DNA from: Planctomycetota bacterium
GTDB lineage: Bacteria; Planctomycetota; Brocadiia; SM23-32
Length of the DNA: 7,322 nt
Assembly: GCA_018334735.1 (NCBI GenBank)
Contig: JAGXLK010000103.1
Location: forward strand, 1-7,322
Reading direction: 5' to 3'
Positions 1 through 5,543 of this stretch are shown here, piece by piece (positions within the stretch are counted from its first letter, which is position 1; the number at the start of each line of letters is the position of its first letter). Both the position numbers and the translations under genes were made by a program. The notes under the pieces are model-generated. The model did not search any database and was not told the origin of the DNA. It worked only from the letters and a program-made list of their open reading frames with translations.

Positions 1-1266
1 GGGGAGGAAGCCGAAACCATACGCCGTTTGCTGGATGATCTTGTCGGTGTGATGAACCGAGAAAAACAGTTGATGGACGCTGTTTCACGCGGCTTGTGGC
101 TCCGGTTGGCTCTCTTTGTGCCGGAATGGGAGAAAGGACGGCGGCAGGGCAAGTTGATGCTGAAAATTCGGGACATCCGAGAACGGTATGACTCGAGAAT
201 CGGTCGATCTCTGGCGATTGTTCGTCAGGCCGTGAAGGGAAATAGCGGACGGGAACTGGAGCGGACGCGTCTGCGGGCGGATATCCAGAAAATGGTTTTC
301 ATGCACAAGGCGATCAAGGGAGAAATAAAAACGATAGGTGATAAGTTCGCTGCCGGAAAGGAAATCGAGAAGGATCCGCAGAAGAAGTATCTCCTGGTCG
401 AGGATTTCCGTCGCACCCGCGAATATGTCCGGGTCAGCGAACAGCTGATTGGGGGGACCGGTGGACCGAAACTCGCACGGAAGTTTGTCAGGGAGTTCCC
501 GGAAGCTGGTCTCGCACACCTGAGCGAAAACGTTGTTCTTGTGAGCGAAGCCCAACAGCATCTTGTGGAAGCGCGTGAGGCCCTTCAGGGCGATTCGCCG
601 GACCGAAAAAAGTTTGCAAATGCGCTTTCATCTGCCCGAGAACGCATCGAGAAGTTCCAGGCTGTTGTGGACGATTCCGGCAGTGGGGACATACAGAACA
701 GAGTCGAAAACCAGCTTCAGGAACTGACCACAAGACTCCAGAAACTTGAACCCGAAGGCCCCGAAGGCAAAACCGATGTGAAGCGAGCCCTTTTTGAACT
801 GGGGGAGGCCGTCCGACATATGAAAAGCGTTATGCGGGAAATCCGCTCCATCGCTGATCGTACGCGAGAATCGGGGCCTGAGTTCCAGGGAGGGCCGGCC
901 GGCATCTGGGATAAACAATATCAACGTGATGCTGAATTCGCCCGGGGCCGGATTGAGAGACGAAGCCAGCGAGCGCGGGCGCTGGTGACGGCGGGCGTGC
1001 TGGAGGCCCTCAAAGAAAAACCCGATCCCGCGCTCTACGCGCAGACGCGGAATTGGTCTTTGTTCCTGTATCGGCTTATCCGCGGAGAACTGGCCGGAGT
1101 CGGTGGCGTCGAACGTGAACAAGAGGAAGAGGATGAGGAAGCGGATCCCCATCTCGCGTTTCTGCGCCGCGAACTTAAGAAAGCGCTTCAGGCCGAAGAA
1201 ATCGATTATTACCAGGCTGTCGCGCGCGAGTATCTGCAAAGCGTCCAGGACTACCTGGAGTATTGA
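1..1266 (+). CDS. 3' part of a large, charged, helix-rich protein of unknown function
   Basis: The frame is open from the first base of the window, so the gene almost certainly begins upstream; 421 residues are visible. A TTG at 28 could be read as a start, but its only purine-rich stretch is about 17 bases away and the codons before it read as helical protein. The visible part is rich in Glu, Arg, Lys, Leu and Gln with few prolines, as in long helical bundles or coiled coils. A short hydrophobic patch (LWLRLALFV) sits near visible residues 32-40, too charged for a confident membrane span. A Glu/Asp-rich loop (visible residues about 371-382) precedes a final helix ending in LEY. There is no catalytic motif and I recognise no family. 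The stop lies 11 bases before the next ATG, so the two genes are probably translated from one mRNA. A structural or scaffold role would be a guess. Confidence 0.85.
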   Translation, partial: GEEAETIRRLLDDLVGVMNREKQLMDAVSRGLWLRLALFVPEWEKGRRQGKLMLKIRDIRERYDSRIGRSLAIVRQAVKGNSGRELERTRLRADIQKMVFMHKAIKGEIKTIGDKFAAGKEIEKDPQKKYLLVEDFRRTREYVRVSEQLIGGTGGPKLARKFVREFPEAGLAHLSENVVLVSEAQQHLVEAREALQGDSPDRKKFANALSSARERIEKFQAVVDDSGSGDIQNRVENQLQELTTRLQKLEPEGPEGKTDVKRALFELGEAVRHMKSVMREIRSIADRTRESGPEFQGGPAGIWDKQYQRDAEFARGRIERRSQRARALVTAGVLEALKEKPDPALYAQTRNWSLFLYRLIRGELAGVGGVEREQEEEDEEADPHLAFLRRELKKALQAEEIDYYQAVAREYLQSVQDYLEY

Positions 1267-1277
1267 GGACCTATCAC

Positions 1278-2438
1278 ATGAAAACGGAAACAAAAAGAAA
1301 CGACGGGTGTCGGTTGACCACTGAATGGGTCTGGATGTTGACTTTCGCGGTCTCGCTGCTCGTAACCGTGTCGGGATTACAGGCGGGCCAGGTGGGGGTT
1401 TCTGGAGATAAAAATAACGAAGCGCCCACCCCCGAACGGGTTCAGTCGGCCATCGAAGGCGGATTGAATTGGCTGGCCGAGAAGCAGGTAACGGAAGGAC
1501 CGAACGCGGGTAGCTGGCAGGCCCCGCGATACCCCACAGCGGCCAGCAGTTTCGCCGGACTCGCGTTTCTGGCGAACGGTCACCTCCCGGGTAAGGGAGA
1601 ATATGGCCCGACCGTCGAGAGAACCATGCGTTACGTTCAAGATAGCATGACACCCGATGGTTATCTCGGTGCTCGGGGCGATTCAATGTACGTTCATGCC
1701 ATTTGCACCCTGTTTGGTCTCTCGTACATGGGGATGACCGAGGATGAGAAACACGAAAAAGAACTGGCGGAATGGGGCCGAAAAAGCATCGAACTGATTC
1801 TCCGCGCACAAAAAGTCCAGAAACGATCCGCCGAACAAGGGGGCTGGCGCTACAGCCCGTACTCGGCCGTCAGTGATATGTCCGTGACCTCCTGGCAGCT
1901 GCTCGCTCTCCATGCGGCCCGCCAGTGCGGATATAACGTGCCGGACGAAGCATTCCAGGAGGCTCTGGAGTATGTCAATGGCGGTTTCGTTGAGACTGAC
2001 GACGGAGAAGCAGGATTTGTGTATCGACCGGGAGTGAGCAAACGTCCCGAACCCGGCGTGACGGGGGCCGCGCTGTTTGTGAAGCGAGTCCTTGAAGAAG
2101 AACTCGATTCGCGTGCCCGAAAGGGCATCAAACTGTTGCGACAACACCCACCCTCCTGGGGAGGAAAACAGTACAAGGGGTATTTCTTTTTCGGAATGTT
2201 CTATATGGAGCAAGGACTGTTCCAGGTCGGCGGTGAACCGTGGAGACAATTCTATCCGGCTGCTCAGAAAGTGCTGCTTGAAAATCAGCAAGGAGATGGG
2301 CACTGGGGGTTTCCCCCCGACAATAAGACCGAAAGTCGTATGGCAGGGGAGGCGTACTCGACCGCCATGGCGGTTCTTATCCTGTCGCTGGATAAACAGT
2401 ATCTGCCCATGTATCAGCGCCAGAAACGACTTTACTAA
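1278..2438 (+). CDS. exported prenyltransferase/squalene-oxidase repeat (alpha/alpha-toroid) protein
   Basis: 386 residues from the ATG at 1278. GAGG at 1265-1268 lies 9 bases upstream, which favours this ATG over an in-frame TTG at 1263. A Sec-type signal peptide is visible: a basic N-terminus (KTETKR), a hydrophobic stretch at about 17-35 and a plausible cleavage after LQA (residue 36). The mature part carries toroid-type repeats: a first helix pair at about 54-100 (SAIEGGLNWLAEKQ), the hallmark QGGWRYSP followed by SDMSVTSWQLLAL at about 187-211, QGDGHWGFP at 338-346 and AYSTAMAVLILSL at 359-371. This resembles the squalene-cyclase/prenyltransferase-beta fold, common in planctomycete exported proteins. 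The DxDD acid motif of true squalene cyclases is not seen, so hopanoid synthesis is unlikely; a binding or structural role in the cell envelope is more plausible. It probably shares an operon with its neighbours on both sides. Confidence 0.88.
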   Translation: MKTETKRNDGCRLTTEWVWMLTFAVSLLVTVSGLQAGQVGVSGDKNNEAPTPERVQSAIEGGLNWLAEKQVTEGPNAGSWQAPRYPTAASSFAGLAFLANGHLPGKGEYGPTVERTMRYVQDSMTPDGYLGARGDSMYVHAICTLFGLSYMGMTEDEKHEKELAEWGRKSIELILRAQKVQKRSAEQGGWRYSPYSAVSDMSVTSWQLLALHAARQCGYNVPDEAFQEALEYVNGGFVETDDGEAGFVYRPGVSKRPEPGVTGAALFVKRVLEEELDSRARKGIKLLRQHPPSWGGKQYKGYFFFGMFYMEQGLFQVGGEPWRQFYPAAQKVLLENQQGDGHWGFPPDNKTESRMAGEAYSTAMAVLILSLDKQYLPMYQRQKRLY

Positions 2439-2515
2439 CCGGGCGCAAAACCTGAAAATATACAGGGAGTTCTGAATACATCTTCAAATCACTTTTTGGT
2501 GAGGAGACTCAGCTG

Positions 2516-3526
2516 ATGAAACGCAAAATGTCACTTGCCATTGCCATTATATTTTTCGCCGCTGCTGCGGGTCTGGCCGATGGTAAATGGAAACATATTA
2601 CAAAAGAAGACGGATTGCCCGGTGACGAAATACAACTGCTTCTGCAGGACAAACAGGGGAAACTGTGGATCGGTACCGGCTCCGGGCTTGCGTTGCGACA
2701 GGGGGATGGCTTCAAGGTTTATCTCGAGAAAAAACGCATCTGGGATATGGTCCAGATCGACAAGAATCGCTTTTGGATCGGGACCCGCGGAGGGGTTATT
2801 TTGCTGCAGGATGGGGAAACAAAACACCTTTTCAAAGGCCACACGGTCGCCCCCATTGTGCATTACAGGAAGAACGTCTTCTGGGCGATCGGAAAAAATC
2901 CCGGCACCCAGCGAAATACTCTTGCCGGGGGAACCACTGAGGGATGGGAACCCATAGAGCCGTTTAAAGGAAAAAAAGTAGTAGATCTTTTCCGGCAGAA
3001 TGACGGGACGATCTGGGTTGCTGAAGACGGTAATGGTGTCTACCGTATCGAGCAGGATAAAGGACCCGAAGAAGCCAAACATCATCTCAGCGGATTCAAT
3101 GTGACAGTCATCTCTCAGGATTCCAAAGGAGGGGTGTGGTGCGGGGTCTGGGGCCGAGGGGTCCGTGTCTTCAGGGACGGTAAATGGACGAGCCATCTTG
3201 CCGATGAAGAAACATACGTTTTCGATATCGAAGAAGACGCCGAGGGTCATGTGTGGGTGGCGACCAACTCGTCCGGGTTGTGGGAATACGACGGCAAGGA
3301 TTGGAAAAACCATCTGCGGGAAGAAGGACAGATTAACATGCTGGCCACCACTTCCGATGGGCGCGTCTGGATCAGCACCCAAATGTTGGGCGGACTGCGT
3401 TACTGGGACGGCAAGAAATGGCAGTTTGCCCTTGATAACCGACTTCCGTTTCGTTGCCTCCTTGAAACAAATAAAGGTGATGTCTGGGCGGGTTCGGTTC
3501 TGGGCGGGGTGTTCGTTCTTGAGTAA
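2516..3526 (+). CDS. exported beta-propeller with two-component-regulator (Reg_prop-like) repeats
   Basis: 336 residues; the ATG at 2516 follows GAGGAG at 2501-2506 with a 9-base gap. An N-terminal signal peptide is clear (MKRKMSLAIAIIFFAAAAG, likely cleaved after GLA at residue 21). The rest is built from a repeat of the type xW(I/V/A)xT..G(L/V). Visible copies are LWIGTGSGL (50-58), FWIGTRGGV (86-94), FWAIG (122-126), IWVAEDGNGV (166-175), VWCGVWGRGV (207-216), VWVATNSSGL (246-255), VWISTQMLGGL (284-294) and VWAGSVLGGV (323-332). EDGLPGDEI at 31-39 is the characteristic lead-in of sensor propellers. In Bacteroidetes-type hybrid sensors these propellers are fused to a kinase; here the protein ends right after the last blade, with no membrane span or kinase. 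It is therefore predicted to be a soluble periplasmic or surface binding protein. The gene follows the toroid gene after 77 bases with no clear terminator between them. Confidence 0.9.
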   Translation: MKRKMSLAIAIIFFAAAAGLADGKWKHITKEDGLPGDEIQLLLQDKQGKLWIGTGSGLALRQGDGFKVYLEKKRIWDMVQIDKNRFWIGTRGGVILLQDGETKHLFKGHTVAPIVHYRKNVFWAIGKNPGTQRNTLAGGTTEGWEPIEPFKGKKVVDLFRQNDGTIWVAEDGNGVYRIEQDKGPEEAKHHLSGFNVTVISQDSKGGVWCGVWGRGVRVFRDGKWTSHLADEETYVFDIEEDAEGHVWVATNSSGLWEYDGKDWKNHLREEGQINMLATTSDGRVWISTQMLGGLRYWDGKKWQFALDNRLPFRCLLETNKGDVWAGSVLGGVFVLE

Positions 3527-3575
3527 GTTTCGTTTTGGTTTGACATAAACATGTGGCAGAAAAACCTGCGTTGTC

Positions 3576-3604
3576 TTGACAGGCGAAGGTCTTACCTTTA
3601 CATT
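3576..3604 (+). promoter_or_regulatory. sigma70-type promoter for the small HxxC/CxxC gene
   Basis: A perfect -35 TTGACA (3576-3581) is followed, after exactly 17 bases, by TACATT (3599-3604), which matches the -10 consensus at 4 of 6 positions including the key first T, the A at position 2 and the last T. Transcription would begin near 3611, about 113 bases before the ATG at 3724. It lies 50 bases after the propeller stop, so the small gene probably has its own transcript. This is a consensus match only; no start site has been mapped. Confidence 0.55.
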
Positions 3605-3651
3605 TACAAGCGTTATTGTGGCATTTTGTCCTATTCAGCCGTGTGGTTGAG

Positions 3652-3678
3652 GGTACTACCAAAAGTATTGGTGGTGCC
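3652..3678 (+). promoter_or_regulatory. 11-bp RNA hairpin in the leader of the small HxxC/CxxC gene
   Basis: Bases 3652-3662 pair along their whole length with 3668-3678 around a five-base loop (AAGTA). Two of the eleven pairs are G-U (3654/3676 and 3657/3673). These pair in a + strand transcript but would be A-C mismatches in a - strand transcript, so the fold fits RNA made from the promoter just upstream. No T-run follows, so it is not a simple terminator. It sits about 45 bases before the start codon and could be an RNA-stability element, a protein-binding site or part of a switch. The role is not determined. Confidence 0.5.
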
Positions 3679-3723
3679 GAGTTAACACCGACTTTTGTGA
3701 TAAGAGAAAGGGGTGGAGCAGGT

Positions 3724-3921
3724 ATGTATACCCTGATGAAGGTTGAGACAAGTTCGGGAACCGTTCATATCGGATTGAGGCTGCTGAAAAATGGATCGGC
3801 TCATACGCTGTGCGGTCGCAAGCTGAATGCGGAAGCTTCGGGCGAGGACGTAAAAAAGAAGATCAATTGCAAAAGCTGCCTCAACAGCCTCAAGAACTTC
3901 GTCGAAGAGAACAATCTCTAA
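3724..3921 (+). CDS. small 65-residue protein with HxxC...CxxC putative zinc site
   Basis: Predicted protein of 65 residues starting MYTLMKVETSS. The ATG at 3724 is preferred: GGAG at 3715-3718 lies five bases upstream, while a longer in-frame reading from a TTG at 3616 would begin almost at the predicted transcription start and would run through the leader hairpin. Four likely metal ligands are present: H27 and C30 (HTLC) and C49 and C52 (CKSC), an HxxC-X18-CxxC arrangement typical of small treble-clef or zinc-ribbon proteins. A beta-rich first half (SGTVHIGLRLL) is followed by a short helix at the C-terminus (LNSLKNFVEE). Similar tiny HxxC/CxxC proteins occur in phages, plasmids and chromosomes, mostly without known function. 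Nucleic-acid binding is possible but unproven. The gene stands alone between its own promoter and a strong terminator. Confidence 0.75.
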   Translation: MYTLMKVETSSGTVHIGLRLLKNGSAHTLCGRKLNAEASGEDVKKKINCKSCLNSLKNFVEENNL

Positions 3922-4012
3922 TATTGTTTCTTCGGTGACGTTCCCCACATCTTAAGAATACATCTCACTGCCTGTCATTTCGGAGTGATGGGGTGGGAGG
4001 TGGTCATTTTCC

Positions 4013-4057
4013 AGACCGTGTCTGTGTCAGTACAATCACGACGCGGTCTTTTTATTT
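4013..4057 (+). terminator. strong intrinsic terminator after the small HxxC/CxxC gene
   Basis: A ten-bp stem pairs AGACCGTGTC (4013-4022) with GACGCGGTCT (4040-4049), with one U-G pair (4019/4043). A further GTG/CAC can stack inside after a single-base bulge. The stem runs straight into TTTTTATTT. The T-run lies only on the + strand side and the wobble pair works only in + strand RNA, so it terminates rightward transcripts. It closes the unit that starts at 3576 and shields the converging - strand genes. Confidence 0.9.
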
Positions 4058-4319
4058 AATGTGTTTTCGATTGACTCGATCCTAACCCACTTAAATGGTA
4101 TGTATACACGCGAGTTTCCGGTTCATTACCTGCCATCAATTCCGAGAGTATGTTAACGGCCTTTCGTGCGAAATCATCCGGATCGTATTCGATCCGTGCC
4201 GTCGGGAAAGGATAGGAGATATCCGATCCTTTGTTGGCGAGTGTTACGTCAACCGGTATTTTTGGACGTTTTGACGTCGAAGCCGGATCGCCAAATAGAT
4301 TTTTACCAGTGTCCAGGTT
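4056..4319 (-). pseudogene. C-terminal relic of a LacI-type transcriptional regulator (ligand-binding domain)
   Basis: An open - strand frame of 87 codons bounded upstream by a TGA (4320-4322), with no start codon context. Its last 68 residues read like the end of a LacI/PurR-type sugar-binding domain: KIPVDVTLANKGSD matches the family's IPEDVSL strand, then PFPTARIEYDPDDFARKAV matches the stretch usually read as LTTV..d...lgr.A, then LMAGNEPETRVYTYHL. The rest of the domain and the DNA-binding headpiece are absent. The next frame just upstream encodes KSIWRSGFDV, which could be the preceding helix after a frameshift, followed by stops. The true stop overlaps the T-tract of the terminator. 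I read this as a decayed gene. The alternative, an active short protein, lacks a start and ribosome site. The family call rests on remembered consensus, not a search. Confidence 0.62.
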
Positions 4320-4432
4320 TCACAGCATCTGATTCCCTGCTTTTAGCAACAATTAGCCCCACAAAGCAGTGCCGAAATAGGGTTCTTACGTTAGGGGTAA
4401 TACGATGACCTGCCCGCCCTCGGTCTCACCGC
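4320..4432. other. non-coding spacer downstream of the coiled-coil gene
   Basis: No frame here looks like protein and I find no convincing terminator for the - strand gene that ends at 4433. The only structure is a weak seven-bp inverted repeat, CTGCTTT (4337-4343) with AAAGCAG (4363-4369), around a 19-base loop and without a T-run. It may be part of the same decayed regulator locus. Confidence 0.4.
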
Positions 4433-5344
4433 TTAAAGATTCGTTAGCCCGTCTTTTTCAGTAGTTTCTTCCTCATCCACCGGTGGCAATTCAGTTTCTT
4501 CTTCAGCCTCAACATTGGTCTTAGCAACTTCTGTTTCTTCCGGGGTTTCGTCATCCTTTTCACCTGGAGTTTCCTTATCTTCCCCTGCCTCTTCAGTCGT
4601 TTCCTCTTCGTCAGCTTTGCTGAGAAAATCTTTCTCTATCTGATCCTCTTCCGACGGGACATCGCTGGATTTGCCTGGCACTTCGTCTTCTCCCGCGAAT
4701 ACGTCTTCGGCATTTTTCCTCTTGCGGACCATACTCTCTATCCCATTGATACGGCTCAGGCCAGTTTCCAGCTCGGCCCGCATCTGGTCAAGCATTGCGC
4801 TGATTGAGTTGTCAAAAGATTCAAAGACGCTGGAGAGTTCACTTTTATAACCTCTGGCAATCGCATTTTTGAATTCGTCGAGCCGGTCGAAGACTCCGGG
4901 CATTTCTCTTTCCACTTTTTGAACGTGGTTGCGGAGGGAGTCAAATTCGTTTCGCAGCTGTTCGATCTCGGCATCAGTTTTGGCGATTCTCCCCGACAAC
5001 TCGGAGGACCTGTCTTCAAGCATTTCTGTCTGCCTGGAATGAAGCCCCTGAGTTCGTTCTTCCATCCCGTCCAGTTTTGTGTCCATTTTCCGATTCAGCA
5101 GGTTTTCCAGATCGTCTCTCAGATCTGAACGAAAATCCGAAATTTGGTCCTCCAGATCATGGAGCTTTTCGTTGACATTTTTTATTTCAGCCCGAGCTTC
5201 GGCCGCAGTTGCTCGCGAGCGCGAAAGCAAGAAGAGGAAAATGATAATTATAATAAAAGCGACAGCCTCGCAGAGCAGGGGAATAAGAGTAGCCCAATCG
5301 CCCTGAGAGATCAGGTTTTGAATGTAGTCGATGGCACCTGACAT
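4433..5344 (-). CDS. single-pass membrane protein with coiled coil and highly acidic C-terminal tail
   Basis: 303 residues from the ATG at 5342-5344. The N-terminus is a short amphipathic segment followed by one strong membrane span at about 18-41, including a run of six isoleucines/phenylalanine (FIIIIIFLFLL). It is not a cleavable signal peptide: the span is followed by SRSR, placing the rest probably in the cytoplasm. Residues about 45-145 are heptad-like and charged (NEKLHDLEDQISD, DAEIEQLRNEFDSL), a clear coiled coil, with further helix to about 205. From residue 213 the protein becomes disordered and acidic: residues 231-303 hold 32 Asp/Glu against 6 Lys and no Arg. DEEETTE occurs twice in this tail (245-251 and 290-296). 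The layout is that of a membrane-anchored scaffold or envelope spacer; I recognise no named family. It may be cotranscribed with the glycosyltransferase 199 bases upstream, but it has its own strong ribosome site. Confidence 0.85.
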   Translation of the reverse strand: MSGAIDYIQNLISQGDWATLIPLLCEAVAFIIIIIFLFLLSRSRATAAEARAEIKNVNEKLHDLEDQISDFRSDLRDDLENLLNRKMDTKLDGMEERTQGLHSRQTEMLEDRSSELSGRIAKTDAEIEQLRNEFDSLRNHVQKVEREMPGVFDRLDEFKNAIARGYKSELSSVFESFDNSISAMLDQMRAELETGLSRINGIESMVRKRKNAEDVFAGEDEVPGKSSDVPSEEDQIEKDFLSKADEEETTEEAGEDKETPGEKDDETPEETEVAKTNVEAEEETELPPVDEEETTEKDGLTNL

Positions 5345-5350
5345 ACCCGC

Positions 5351-5358
5351 ACCTCCTT
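5351..5358 (-). promoter_or_regulatory. perfect Shine-Dalgarno of the coiled-coil membrane protein gene
   Basis: Read on the - strand this is AAGGAGGT, a full match to the anti-Shine-Dalgarno core, six bases from the ATG at 5344. It fixes the start of the gene and suggests efficient translation; the other ribosome sites in the window are weaker. Confidence 0.9.
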
Positions 5359-5449
5359 GATCAGAGATTTTAATCGCTTCCTTTGCTGCACGTTACGTTA
5401 CCAATAGCGCGCTTCCAGCACAAGTCTCAGGTTTGCCGGTCGCCGGAAA

Positions 5450-5500
5450 GGCGCAACGATATTCCCAGGGGAGTGTAAATTTAATTTAACGCATTGCGCC
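5450..5500 (-). repeat. long-range inverted repeat in the leader of the coiled-coil gene
   Basis: GGCGCAA (5450-5456) is the exact reverse complement of TTGCGCC (5494-5500). In a - strand transcript two more pairs extend it to nine, one being U-G (5493/5457), which would not pair in the other strand's RNA. The loop of 33 bases is A/T-rich. Only three T's follow, so it is at best a weak terminator for the glycosyltransferase gene; it could also be a leader structure. The rest of the spacer (5345-5543) shows no gene and no convincing promoter. Confidence 0.35.
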
Positions 5501-5543
5501 GGAGACTGGATTAGCTCTGGCCCGCAGAATTTCTAACTGCACA

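Noticed and set aside
628..1809. A 393-codon - strand frame antisense to the first two genes
   Set aside because: Arg/Ser/Pro/Phe-rich shadow with no family motif and no ribosome site, fully opposite two well-supported + strand genes.
2531..3382. A 283-codon - strand frame antisense to the propeller gene
   Set aside because: The + strand has eight regular blade motifs, a signal peptide and a ribosome site; the antisense frame has no such support.
3540..3545. A second TTGACA after the propeller gene
   Set aside because: No acceptable -10 at 16-18 bases downstream (AACCTG or similar), unlike the TTGACA at 3576.
3616..3723. A longer version of the small HxxC/CxxC protein starting at a TTG (3616)
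   Set aside because: It would start at about the predicted transcription start, has no ribosome site and adds a leader-derived, non-conserved-looking extension; the ATG at 3724 has GGAG at proper spacing.
3943..3993. CCCC-ATC / GATGGGG pairing downstream of the small gene
   Set aside because: Needs a two-base bulge and a loop of about 35 bases; too weak to call next to the clear terminator at 4013.
4166..4408. An 80-codon + strand frame in the spacer
   Set aside because: It is antisense to the LacI-type relic, has no Shine-Dalgarno and no recognisable protein features.
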